From a virus, in the IMG/VR virus record IMGVR_UViG_3300034279_001861, positions 62,001 to 126,000 of that record: a DNA stretch of 64,000 nt, one strand, 5' to 3'. The notes beneath the pieces are model-generated. The model saw only the letters and a list, made by a program, of their open reading frames with translations, was not told the origin of the DNA and did not search any database. The number at the start of each line of letters is the position of its first letter. Within the stretch, counting starts at the first letter, position 1. The translations under genes and the position numbers were made by a program. Shown here in pieces: positions 41,498 to 48,287 of the stretch.

Positions 41498-41811
41498 TAT
41501 TCTTCTTCTTTCTGTTTAAATTCACCGCAAAAATCTGTTTTCCACTTTACTTTTGTACTGGGGTAACGAGTACAGCGTATTTGCTGTTCGTGTTTGTTCA
41601 TTGCTTCCAGCCAGTTTGATCTCAGTATGTTGTGCACAACTCTATCGAAATTATGCGGCTCAGTCTGCCAACTAAAACACAAAAATCTGTGTGTAGTTTT
41701 TTCCGGAGTATCTGGCGGCTGCTCGCCGCTTGGCGGCGGTATAGTTCTGGCATAACAGCAGTTCTTACACATCTGTCGCATAGGTTTTGGTTTGTCTTCC
41801 TTTAATTTCAT
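41497..41811 (-). CDS. Hypothetical protein with Cys pair (104 aa)
   Basis: The N-terminus has MCKNCCYARTI and a later FLCFSW, possibly a zinc site, with a Pro-rich loop between. The C-terminus has CTRYP and DFCGEF. It overlaps the ATPase start by one base. Confidence 0.6.
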   Translation of the reverse strand: MKLKEDKPKPMRQMCKNCCYARTIPPPSGEQPPDTPEKTTHRFLCFSWQTEPHNFDRVVHNILRSNWLEAMNKHEQQIRCTRYPSTKVKWKTDFCGEFKQKEEE

Positions 41812-41974
41812 AGTAAACGGATTTTGTCATCTCTTCAGCTAGTTTTTCAATTTCTTGGTGATCCCGTGACCAACAAGAAGTATTTTCCCGTTTTGGAAAG
41901 CCAGAATTCCACCATTCTTCGTTTGTGTCTACGCAAGGTGTTTCCGATAGCCCGTCGATTACCACCTGCGTCAT
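41765..41974 (-). CDS. Hypothetical protein (69 aa)
   Basis: A small acidic protein (DTNEEWWNSGFPKRENTSCW) that overlaps the next gene by 47 bases. It is probably real given the direction and a start at ATG 41974, but it has weak support. Not recognised. Confidence 0.5.
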   Translation of the reverse strand: MTQVVIDGLSETPCVDTNEEWWNSGFPKRENTSCWSRDHQEIEKLAEEMTKSVYYEIKGRQTKTYATDV

Positions 41975-41992
41975 TTCGTTGACGATTACTTT

Positions 41993-42187
41993 TCACCAAT
42001 GCAGCGAGAAATTGTCAATGTGATTTACCTGAGCTGTTAGAATAACTTTGTTATCGTTTAGAAAACGTTGACGTATGTCCGGTAAGGCTAAAAGCAACTT
42101 TTGTCGTAACGGTGCGTCTATAGTTTTTTCTTTGACCGCTGCTTGCCTTTTTGCAAGCAGCGGGTAGAACTGATTGTTGTGCGACAC
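41993..42187 (-). CDS. Hypothetical protein (64 aa)
   Basis: A small helical protein (DAPLRQKLLLALPDIRQRF). The start is ATG at 42187, next to the end of the Gly/Tyr-repeat gene. Function unknown. Confidence 0.6.
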   Translation of the reverse strand: MSHNNQFYPLLAKRQAAVKEKTIDAPLRQKLLLALPDIRQRFLNDNKVILTAQVNHIDNFSLHW

Positions 42188-42189
42188 TG

Positions 42190-42441
42190 TTAAACTCTTC
42201 TTCCGCGGCCAGAGACAGTAGCACAGCCGTAGCCGCCGCCATCGCCGTGGCCGTCGCCGTCGCCGTAGCCGTGGCCGTCGCCGTCGCCGTAGCCGTATCC
42301 GTCGCCGTTGCCGTCGCCGTTGCCGTTGCCGTAGCCGTTGCCGTAGCCCCAGCCGTAGCCCCAGCCGTAGCCGTAGCCGTAGCCGTTGCCGTAGCCGTCG
42401 CCACGACCTACTGGTTTAAAACTTTGTTCAACGTTTGGCAT
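42190..42441 (-). CDS. Gly/Tyr-repeat protein, copy 3
   Basis: The 83-residue protein has the family ends (MPNVEQSFKPVGRG and CATVSGRGRRV) around a GYGxGDG array. It contains relatively more Asp and His than the other copies (GHGYGDGDGHGDGGG). The array at 42225-42405 is the same hexanucleotide type. It lies between the DUF2997 gene and the 64-residue gene. Function unknown. Confidence 0.75.
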   Translation of the reverse strand: MPNVEQSFKPVGRGDGYGNGYGYGYGWGYGWGYGNGYGNGNGDGNGDGYGYGDGDGHGYGDGDGHGDGGGYGCATVSGRGRRV

Positions 42442-42638
42442 TACTGTCTAACTCCTACAGCCGCCTTAATTTCAGGTAGGTTATACTCTGGCTTTAGCGT
42501 CTGCTTGTCAGGTTGTTCGCCAATCAACGCGTCTTTTAGCGGTTGCGTTGCCTTGACACAGCTGCCGCCGGTGTAGCCGTTTGCTTCGATGGTTGTGTTA
42601 CCGTCGACAGCTACAATGATTGTGATTATCTTTTCCAT
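42441..42638 (-). CDS. DUF2997 family protein
   Basis: The 65 residues follow DUF2997: IIVAVDGNTTIEANGYTGGSC, an ATQPLKDALIG helix, and a closing LKPEYN. DUF2997 proteins are encoded next to DUF1257 (Ycf35) and a Ycf46 AAA ATPase in cyanobacteria and phages, exactly as here. Function unknown; a small adaptor or regulator of the ATPase is plausible. Confidence 0.75.
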   Translation of the reverse strand: MEKIITIIVAVDGNTTIEANGYTGGSCVKATQPLKDALIGEQPDKQTLKPEYNLPEIKAAVGVRQ

Positions 42639-42639
42639 A

Positions 42640-43338
42640 CTATCTTCCTCTCACTTGGTAAACGATTCGACCGTCAGGTAATTTTTGCTTGCTGACTTGC
42701 CCGTAAGCTGGATTTTGCATTGATTGTTGCCGTTCAATAGCTCTTTCAGTGGCCCTCGCGGCGTAGCTTTGTTTGAGCTCGTTTGCCCAGGCATCTACCC
42801 CACCTTTGCTAGTATGCTGGCCGACGCCCTTCGCCCGAAGCAAACCGTTTCCTTGCGAATAAAAATCAGTCATCATGATGTATTCGCCCTTTTGGAAAGG
42901 ATGCGGTACTAGCCCTATCTCGTAGGCTTGTGGCTTATTTTCCGAAGCTTTGTATCGGATGACATACTGACTATCTTTACTCATGCGATTCTTAACGATG
43001 TTTTCGTATTCGTTACGCACAGAAGAGTTATTGAGGAGCTTTTTTTGAGTCACCAAATCCCAAGGATTGTTCTCGAGATCGCGAGTGTTGACGGGAAGTG
43101 TGACGCCCAGCTCAGCTGCAATCTTAACTAAATCCAAGCCCTTTGCTTTAAGGTTTTCGGCTAGAATTGTTTGGTATACGCCTGGAATCGGGTAGTCTCC
43201 AGCAAGCCGCCCGTGATCGGTAATCCAGGTGCGATACTTTGTACCTTCGACTAACTCGAGTTGAGGACACTGTTTTTCCACAACCTGCTTCAGTGCAGTA
43301 ATATCCTTAACGCAGAAACCATTAACTAAGTGACTCAT
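42640..43338 (-). CDS. DUF1257 (Ycf35-like) protein
   Basis: The N-terminus MSHLVNGFCVKDITALKQVV and the late AYEIGLVPHPFQKGEYIMMTD segment match DUF1257. The 232-residue length is longer than plastid Ycf35 because of a middle insertion around residues 70-125. It is followed two bases later by DUF2997. The pairing with the Ycf46-like ATPase makes a three-part module. Its biochemical role is not known. Confidence 0.7.
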   Translation of the reverse strand: MSHLVNGFCVKDITALKQVVEKQCPQLELVEGTKYRTWITDHGRLAGDYPIPGVYQTILAENLKAKGLDLVKIAAELGVTLPVNTRDLENNPWDLVTQKKLLNNSSVRNEYENIVKNRMSKDSQYVIRYKASENKPQAYEIGLVPHPFQKGEYIMMTDFYSQGNGLLRAKGVGQHTSKGGVDAWANELKQSYAARATERAIERQQSMQNPAYGQVSKQKLPDGRIVYQVRGR

Positions 43339-43549
43339 TTTCGCTCTCCAAACAAAACCTACGGGATAAAAAACACTTATTTTCTTCGTCGCCCCAAAAC
43401 CCCAAGTGACTGAGCCTAGACTTATCTGGTTCTCTGACTTTTTCTGGATTTGCTAGAATCCTAAGAACGCCTGATTCGCAGGCAATCGGATAGTTTAAGT
43501 GGTCGGCGTATTTCGAAAATATGAACAACGCTTCAAGCAGCTCAGACAT
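43322..43549 (-). CDS. Hypothetical protein (75 aa)
   Basis: I start at ATG 43549 (MSELLEALFIFSKYAD), which has GGAG upstream and lies directly after the terminator at 43561-43597. The longer frame would run through the terminator into the secreted-protein gene in antiphase. Its stop overlaps the DUF1257 start. Not recognised. Confidence 0.65.
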   Translation of the reverse strand: MSELLEALFIFSKYADHLNYPIACESGVLRILANPEKVREPDKSRLSHLGFWGDEENKCFLSRRFCLESENESLS

Positions 43550-43560
43550 GTTTACTCCAT

Positions 43561-43597
43561 AAAAAAACCACCCGGCCAGAAACTCCAGCCGGGTGGT
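43561..43597 (-). terminator. Rho-independent terminator
   Basis: On the minus strand ACCACCCGGC and GCCGGGTGGT form a ten-pair stem around an eleven-base loop, followed by seven T residues. It ends the unit containing the secreted Cys-rich protein. As at 17392, the next gene's GGAG and ATG follow directly. Confidence 0.88.
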
Positions 43598-43616
43598 ACA
43601 CCTGCGGAAATAAAAA

Positions 43617-43877
43617 CTAGCGACAGCAACGTGTTCGACGAGCAAACACGCGTTTTGCTGGCTGCGTTGTGGCTGCAACTGCCTTTCGTGTACTACAAGC
43701 TGCAAGCTGCACAGTTTGCTCTGCTACGCCTACAACAGCCTCGGTAACACCGACAACCTGAGTTGCTGCGACAGCGACTACACTGCGAACCGGTCGCTGA
43801 CAAGTGCCTGTGCTGCAATCTTGAGCCGACGCGAAACCTGCACTAAGGGCAGCCAATACGAACACAAACTTCTTCAT
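43617..43877 (-). CDS. Secreted Cys-rich small protein (86 aa)
   Basis: The N-terminus is a signal peptide (MKKFVFVLAALSAGFASA, cleavage likely after Ala 18). The mature part starts QDCSTGTCQRPVRSVVAVAA and ends in a basic RRTRCCR. Small secreted proteins with CxTGxC-xxPVR patterns occur in planctomycete genomes, to my recollection, but that is not proof of host. It is directly upstream of a terminator. Function unknown. Confidence 0.65.
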   Translation of the reverse strand: MKKFVFVLAALSAGFASAQDCSTGTCQRPVRSVVAVAATQVVGVTEAVVGVAEQTVQLAACSTRKAVAATTQPAKRVFARRTRCCR

Positions 43878-44641
43878 TCTTCTGCTCCTGATAAGTATAC
43901 TATTTGTTGCAGCTGACGAACCACAACTTCTGTCGAACCGTTGCTCAATGGTAGCATACGCAGCTGGTCCATCAAGCCCTGCATGTTTTCCAGGTACATC
44001 GTACGCAGATCACCTGTTTTTTCCTGCTGCATTTCGTAGATAGCCGAATACATTTCCGGGTCGTCGGCATACTCTGCGTCTACTTTGCTTGCACTGTCGT
44101 CACTCATTGCAAATTTCAGGACATCGAAGGGTTTTAGTATACCCTCCTCACGGAGTACTTGTCTGATGTACTCCTGAATTTCTGCCGAAAACTCGGTGTC
44201 CTCTGGATCCTCGTTAGGAGGGTACAGCAGTAATGCTTCCGTGATTCCTAGAAGCATTTCACCGGCATCAGCAGGTTCAAACTCGTCTGGTTGAAAATCA
44301 TCGCCAGAAAGGATGTTGCAGATCTCGACAAACCGAGTTACGTCTTTGTAGAAGTAATTCGTTGTCAAAATCGTTATAGCTGCCATAATTTTGTCCAACG
44401 TGATCTTAGGCAGCTTCAATTGAAAATCCTGCTCTAATTCCAGCCTGATTGTAGCCGGTGCCCAAGAGAGTACGTCTGTTCCGTACTTGTCTAAGACAAG
44501 TAGTATCAAAGGCGTTGCGTAAGCTTCTTCGGCTGCAAGCAGCGTACGCTGGGCTAGCTTTGCAGCTTGTGGCTGACTAATCGAACTGTTGGCCCGCTTT
44601 ATTAGCGATTGCATTAACGCTGACGCTGCTTTTTGATCCAT
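43874..44641 (-). CDS. Hypothetical protein (255 aa)
   Basis: A helical, acidic protein (EPADAGEMLLGITEALLLYP, SAEIQEYIRQVLREEG). Its stop overlaps the start of the secreted protein by four bases. The first 22 codons overlap the end of the 139-residue gene in another frame; a start at 44614 would shorten this. Phage packaging or portal proteins can look like this, but there is no firm motif. Confidence 0.65.
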   Translation of the reverse strand: MDQKAASALMQSLIKRANSSISQPQAAKLAQRTLLAAEEAYATPLILLVLDKYGTDVLSWAPATIRLELEQDFQLKLPKITLDKIMAAITILTTNYFYKDVTRFVEICNILSGDDFQPDEFEPADAGEMLLGITEALLLYPPNEDPEDTEFSAEIQEYIRQVLREEGILKPFDVLKFAMSDDSASKVDAEYADDPEMYSAIYEMQQEKTGDLRTMYLENMQGLMDQLRMLPLSNGSTEVVVRQLQQIVYLSGAEE

Positions 44642-44996
44642 GTTTTTTTCTCTGTATTAGTGCCAGGCAGTCGCAAGTTATGAATGTGATTGCAGGCTGA
44701 GGTAAGCGTTCAACTTCTTCGGCAGTCGCCGTATCCCAAAAAGAATCATCAGTCCAAGATGGGATCCACCTGCTGTCGCATATAACCAAATTGAAAAGTC
44801 GTACGCTTTTTGCAGACAACGTCGATATCTCGATCGCGGTTATGTTGTCTGTATTTAGGAATTTGATTATATCGTAAATCTGCGACTCAGAGAACATATT
44901 TAGATGCTCAAGCCATTCCACAAGCCAAACGACTTGGTCGTGGCAAGAACCTGTAGCGTGTTTCAACCGTTTGATTTTGTTTGAATCCATAGTCAA
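44577..44996 (-). CDS. Hypothetical protein (139 aa)
   Basis: The start is ATG at 44996 or two codons later. It is an alpha/beta protein with several Trp and Cys (WIPSWTDDSFWDTAT). The last 21 codons overlap the 255-residue gene. Not recognised. Confidence 0.6.
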   Translation of the reverse strand: MTMDSNKIKRLKHATGSCHDQVVWLVEWLEHLNMFSESQIYDIIKFLNTDNITAIEISTLSAKSVRLFNLVICDSRWIPSWTDDSFWDTATAEEVERLPQPAITFITCDCLALIQRKKHGSKSSVSVNAIANKAGQQFD

Positions 44997-45043
44997 TAGC
45001 TAAAAAAAAGTCACACAAACCGTAACAAAAGTAAAGAAACAAA

Positions 45044-45092
45044 GTCGCAAGAGGGCTTGTTTATTTTAGGGATAAACAAGCCGCTCCTGCGA
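45044..45092 (-). terminator. Long hairpin, probable terminator
   Basis: Outer GTCGCA/TGCGAC and inner GGCTTGTTTAT/ATAAACAAGCC (eleven pairs, seven-base loop) make a strong stem. On the minus strand it is followed by a T-rich stretch (TTTGTTTCTTT). It lies just after the RNA ligase gene, which ends at 45129. The rest of 44997-45128 holds nothing else. Confidence 0.7.
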
Positions 45093-45128
45093 CTAATAGT
45101 TTGTTACCTGGTACGAGCCTTCGGCGGT

Positions 45129-45722
45129 TTACGCCGATTTGTGTTCTTGGTCTTTTTCAATCGTCGCTTTGAAGCCGAAGTTTCCAGCAACGTGATAGCA
45201 GATGATGCCTTCGGGCCGCATGAATCCGACTCTTGCGTGGCTACCTCCCATTTGTAGTTCTTTAAGAGCTTCGTACACTCGGGCAGTGTCGAACAAGCCC
45301 TGATACAAAATAGGAACCAAACCGCAGCACGAAGGCAACCGCTGTTGGTACTTCTCAATTCGAGGGTCTGCGGTTGCAATTCGTTTTGGCTCTTGACCAG
45401 GTAAACACCACCTTGCCACGTTGAAAAGACTCCATCGCTTTTCTCCGTTGGTCAAGCCATACCCTCGCTGGATTCCACTGCCCCACCATTCTCCGAAGTG
45501 CGTACCAGGGCCTAGTTGCATCAATTCATCGCGGTGGGCCTCGGCCCACCCTGCGAATCCGAAATTGTCGTCTTGGGGCGTGATCCATCGCGACCGGCTA
45601 CCGGTCAAAAACTGACCGTCCTCGGTGATGCAGACACAGGCGTTGGTCCCGTCGATCTTTTCCGTAATGATGCACTCTCGAAACATTCGAGGCATTTTCG
45701 GAAACGCTACAAACTCTTTCAT
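45129..45722 (-). CDS. RNA ligase (Rnl2/DRB0094-like nucleotidyltransferase)
   Basis: The catalytic motif I is TEKIDGTNA with Lys 22 as the likely AMP acceptor. Motif III is HFGEWWGSGIQRGYGL, motif IV is PEGIICYH, and motif V ends KATIEKD. At 197 residues it is a minimal nucleotidyltransferase core without a big C-terminal domain. It would seal nicked or broken RNA. A cluster of tRNA-sized structured RNAs lies directly upstream in the same transcript, which suggests but does not prove that these are substrates. AGGAGA precedes ATG 45722. Confidence 0.88.
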   Translation of the reverse strand: MKEFVAFPKMPRMFRECIITEKIDGTNACVCITEDGQFLTGSRSRWITPQDDNFGFAGWAEAHRDELMQLGPGTHFGEWWGSGIQRGYGLTNGEKRWSLFNVARWCLPGQEPKRIATADPRIEKYQQRLPSCCGLVPILYQGLFDTARVYEALKELQMGGSHARVGFMRPEGIICYHVAGNFGFKATIEKDQEHKSA

Positions 45723-45756
45723 TGTGATTCTCCTAAAGTAAAAGTAAAAGTAAAAA

Positions 45757-45876
45757 GGATCGGGCAGGTTTGGTTACCTGCTTACGGCTCGCAATCACAA
45801 TCCAGCCATCGAGTGTATCTGGGATTGCTACTTTCATATCCGCTATCTGTCGTAGTTACCGCCACGCCGCCGATCC
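45757..45876 (-). ncRNA. tRNA-like fold-back RNA, unit 1
   Basis: The ends pair perfectly (GGATCGG with CCGATCC), followed by five T on the minus strand. Inside, GCAGGTAACCAAACCTGC forms a T-arm-like hairpin at the 3' side, AATCC...GGATT (with CAG/CTG) forms a long internal arm, and CGT/ACG forms a short D-arm-like hairpin. At 120 nt it is longer than a tRNA and has no clear anticodon arm. It shares its T-arm-like hairpin and 5' arm with unit 3. Confidence 0.45.
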
Positions 45877-45882
45877 AAAAAA

Positions 45883-45964
45883 TTAGCAGAGGTTGGAACC
45901 CGACTCCAACACGCACAGGCACTATCTCAGCCCAGTTGTTCTTCCTCTTAAACTACTCTGCTAA
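45883..45964 (-). ncRNA. tRNA-like fold-back RNA, unit 2
   Basis: The ends TTAGCAGAG and CTCTGCTAA pair over nine bases, followed by T6 on the minus strand. The 5' part reads AGCAGAG-TA-GTTTAAGAGGAAGAAC, like an acceptor, spacer and D-arm. A T-arm-like TTGGA/TCCAA with a seven-base loop follows. The anticodon arm does not close properly and the T loop lacks TTC. At 82 nt it is the most tRNA-like unit, either a degenerate tRNA or a mimic. Confidence 0.45.
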
Positions 45965-45967
45965 TAA

Positions 45968-46095
45968 AAGACCTGGCAGGATTGGTTACCTGCTTAGGGA
46001 TGGTTACGTGCCAGAACGCCCACCTAGGGTAAATTCTGTACTCATCACTCCTATTTTAGTCTATGACTGTGTGTAACTTCCACACCGCTGGTCTT
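45968..46095 (-). ncRNA. tRNA-like fold-back RNA, unit 3
   Basis: AAGACC pairs with GGTCTT to close the element. The 3' hairpin is GCAGGTAACCAATCCTGC, nearly identical to unit 1. The 5' side GTGTG/CACAC aligns with the unit 1 D-arm-like region. Internal hairpins AGTC/GACT and CAGAA/TTCTG fill the middle. 46096-46231, between units 3 and 4, contains further short hairpins but no gene. Confidence 0.4.
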
Positions 46096-46231
46096 AAGTT
46101 GATTAGGTCAACCACTCCCTTTCCAATTCACTTCGCATACTTGTTACCAAATAATTCGTGAAATTAAGTCCGTCAACTTTCGCGAGAGCCGCCAGACACA
46201 GGAAATAGAAAAACTAGCTTTTAAAGTAAAG

Positions 46232-46332
46232 TTAAAGGACCGGCCAGGAATTACCACAATAACCTGCAGGTTCTCTTCTGGGTCACGACCTCCCAAAAGG
46301 AACACCTAGCCGTTAGACACCGATCCTTTTAA
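46232..46332 (-). ncRNA. tRNA-like fold-back RNA, unit 4
   Basis: A 12-pair closing stem includes GGATCGG with CCGGTCC (one G-T pair) extended by AAA/TTT. Inside, AGGT..TC-CTTTT-GGG folds on CCC-AGAAG-A-GAACCT as a long rod. A second hairpin, CAGG-TTA...TAA-TT-CCTG, sits at the T-arm position. It follows directly after the 99-residue gene (46357). Confidence 0.4.
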
Positions 46333-46356
46333 CTTAGGCAATCACAGCCGTAGTGG

Positions 46357-46656
46357 CTAGACGCCCCAGTTAGCGTCAACCGGGATGCTGAAGATTTCCG
46401 CGTTTTGCGGGATATCGACAGGCTGGTCCAGTTTCTTCAATGTAACCTTACTGCTCTTTGGATCTTTCAGCATCCCGTCGAACCCAATCTGCTCCCACTT
46501 GAAAACGTGTACGGCATTTTGAAGCAAAAGTCTACCGTTTTCTCGTGTCAGATCTCCAGCGAAAATCCATCCGCGATCAACTACGACCACGTGCCGGTTT
46601 CCGGTAGTTTCCCGAACAAACTTTACACCATCAACAATTACAGAATCATTAGCCAC
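46357..46656 (-). CDS. Hypothetical protein (99 aa)
   Basis: A beta-rich protein (DSVIVDGVKFVRETTGNRHV) with a pattern of a small barrel; it ends in TAG. It is the upstream neighbour of the structured RNA cluster. The gap 46657-46758 contains a copy of the 3' region that also follows Gly/Tyr copy 1. Not recognised. Confidence 0.65.
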   Translation of the reverse strand: MANDSVIVDGVKFVRETTGNRHVVVVDRGWIFAGDLTRENGRLLLQNAVHVFKWEQIGFDGMLKDPKSSKVTLKKLDQPVDIPQNAEIFSIPVDANWGV

Positions 46657-46758
46657 AATAAAACCCTTTCAAAAGACTAAACCACTCTGACAACACCGGA
46701 AACATTCTCAGTGTCGCTGCCCGCCGGTTTAAAGCAGGCAGAATAAAATCTTACTAAA

Positions 46759-47031
46759 CTAACGTCTGCCGCTTCCAGAGACAGTAGCAAAGCCGTAGCC
46801 GCAGCCGTCGCCGTCGCCGTTACCGTCGCCGTCGCCGTAACCGTAGCCGTTGCCGTTGCCGTTGCCGTTGCCGCCACCGTTGCCGTCGCTGGTGCCGTAG
46901 CCGTAGCCGTAGCTGCCGCCACCGTAGCCGTTACCGTCGCCGTAGCCGTAGCCGTAGCTGCCGCCACCGTAGCCGTTACCGTCGCCGTAGCCACGACCTA
47001 CTGGTTTAAAACTTTGTTCAACGTTTGGCAT
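46759..47031 (-). CDS. Gly/Tyr-repeat protein, copy 4
   Basis: The 90-residue protein has MPNVEQSFKPVGRG and FATVSGSGRR ends. It includes two copies of GGGSYGYGYGDGNGYG-like units and a GNGNGNGNG stretch. The roughly 50 bases after its stop match those after copy 1 at 9416-9467, so duplication extended past the gene. It is immediately downstream of copy 5. Function unknown. Confidence 0.75.
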   Translation of the reverse strand: MPNVEQSFKPVGRGYGDGNGYGGGSYGYGYGDGNGYGGGSYGYGYGTSDGNGGGNGNGNGNGYGYGDGDGNGDGDGCGYGFATVSGSGRR

Positions 47032-47033
47032 AG

Positions 47034-47312
47034 CTAACTCCTTCTTCCACTGCCAGAAACAGTAGCAAAGCCGTAGCCGTAGCCATCACCGTAGCCGCAG
47101 CCGTAGCAATAAGCGGCACCGTTGCCGTAGCCAGAGCCGTAGCCGTCGTCAGAGCCGTAGCCGTAGCCGTAGCCGTAGCCGTTGCCGTAGCCGTAGCCGT
47201 TGCCGTCGCCAGAGCCGTAGCCGTAGCCGTTGCCGTCGCCAGAGCCGTTGCCGTGGCCGTAGCCGTAGCCATAGCCAGAGCCGTTGCCTACTGGTTTAAA
47301 CGTATTTGGCAT
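47034..47312 (-). CDS. Gly/Tyr-repeat protein, copy 5 (apparent chimera)
   Basis: This 92-residue protein starts MPNTFKPVGNG. Its first half (GSGYGYGYGHGNGSGDGNG) equals a block of copy 1, and its second half (from GSDDGYGSGYGNG) equals copy 2. The gene therefore looks like a recombinant of the adjacent pair at 9.5-10.1 kb. The DNA agrees over long stretches, including the 3' flank. Confidence 0.75.
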   Translation of the reverse strand: MPNTFKPVGNGSGYGYGYGHGNGSGDGNGYGYGSGDGNGYGYGNGYGYGYGYGSDDGYGSGYGNGAAYCYGCGYGDGYGYGFATVSGSGRRS

Positions 47313-47314
47313 CG

Positions 47315-47641
47315 CTACACCTTAGCCGTTATCTCAAACCCCACCTGATAATAAGCAGGCTTGACGTCCGGATGGTCGAACGGCAGTGGTTTACCGTCGG
47401 CGTCACGAAGGTCTTCAAGAGCTTTACCTTCTTTGTTTCGCGGATGGATAGCCTGGGCAAGTCCAGATATACCCGGACTACCCTTAATACCAGCGGCACT
47501 GGCAGCTTTTAACGCCTCATTCCTCGCGGCAGCCGAAGATAGCTCGTCGATTTGCTGCGGGAAAGTCTTAGCGTTTGACCTGACGGTAACAACCGCACGC
47601 GTGCCGCCGTTCCCCAGGATGCACTCGATAACCTCAATCAT
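47315..47641 (-). CDS. Hypothetical protein (108 aa)
   Basis: I start at ATG 47641, which follows AAAGGT. The protein opens with a strand (MIEVIECILGNGGTRAVVTV), then Ala/Gly-rich helices, and ends with a strand. Not recognised. It is upstream of copy 5. Confidence 0.65.
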   Translation of the reverse strand: MIEVIECILGNGGTRAVVTVRSNAKTFPQQIDELSSAAARNEALKAASAAGIKGSPGISGLAQAIHPRNKEGKALEDLRDADGKPLPFDHPDVKPAYYQVGFEITAKV

Positions 47642-47663
47642 TGTATGACCTTTCAAAATGAAA

Positions 47664-47879
47664 CTAATCTACCTGCCAACCTGCGGCTAGCACTTCTTGT
47701 TCAGACGAATATGAGATAGTGTTCCCGTTTCCTCCGTCCCAAATGTAGCCTAGAAATACATCCTAGCTGTTTTCTAACAGAAAACCATGCTCTCGGTTAC
47801 CCTCACGTTCGCGAATAACGCACAAGTAACGTGAACCGTCTGAAGCTTTAGGCCATTCTTTAAGCTCAAGTAAACCCAT
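47664..47879 (-). pseudogene. Small gene with in-frame amber codon (71 codons)
   Basis: ATG 47879 follows GAGGG and encodes MGLLELKEWPKASDGSRYLC through FLLENS, then TAG at 47763-47765. The same frame continues with coding-like sequence DVFLGYIWDGGNGNTISYSS and ends QVD-TAG at 47664. Both halves look like one small protein. Amber is a normal stop in other genes here, so this is a nonsense mutation, read-through, or two peptides. Confidence 0.55.
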
Positions 47880-47903
47880 ACTACCCTCACTTTAGTTTGA
47901 ATT

Positions 47904-48287
47904 CTACTGCGGAAATAAAACTTCAACAAGTTCTGCGTATTTGCCTTCAACCTGTCGGGCTGTCGACTTTTCTTCTTGGGATTTTCGAACAACCTTTCGG
48001 TCAATCGCAACATCTTTCGGAGCCTGAAAAGCCATTCTCACGACTTTTGAGCTGCTTGATACCAAGTTGATCACGCTTTGCCCGTAACTGACAGGCTTGT
48101 CGTACGTGATATTCCTAGTAAAAGCAGCCTTGCCTAACGGCATAAATCTAAACCTAGCAAAACCTTTTTCCGCGGCGAAAACTTGGATTTCGGTTTTACC
48201 AATAAAGAAACAACTTTCGTCGCTTGGGTTTTCGATGTTAGCGTCAACCTTCACCGCGAAAGACAAGCCTCCAAATTGCTTAGACAC
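47904..48287 (-). CDS. Hypothetical protein (127 aa), GTG start
   Basis: I start at GTG 48287 (VSKQFGGLSFAVKVDAN), with AAAGGAAA upstream; it overlaps the end of the next gene. The sequence is strand-rich (IQVFAAEKGFARFRFMPLG). No motif is recognised. Confidence 0.6.
   Translation of the reverse strand: MSKQFGGLSFAVKVDANIENPSDESCFFIGKTEIQVFAAEKGFARFRFMPLGKAAFTRNITYDKPVSYGQSVINLVSSSSKVVRMAFQAPKDVAIDRKVVRKSQEEKSTARQVEGKYAELVEVLFPQ

Noticed and set aside
42151-42576. Plus-strand Ala/Val-repeat reading frame
   Set aside because: Same shadow effect over the Gly/Tyr copy 3 gene and the DUF2997 gene.
45104-45379. 91-residue frame overlapping the RNA ligase gene
   Set aside because: It lies inside the ligase coding sequence on the same strand in another frame and runs into the hairpin at 45044-45092.
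47763-47765. General amber recoding in this phage
   Set aside because: Several ordinary genes, such as those ending at 15712 and 46357, stop at TAG, so TAG is a working stop here.
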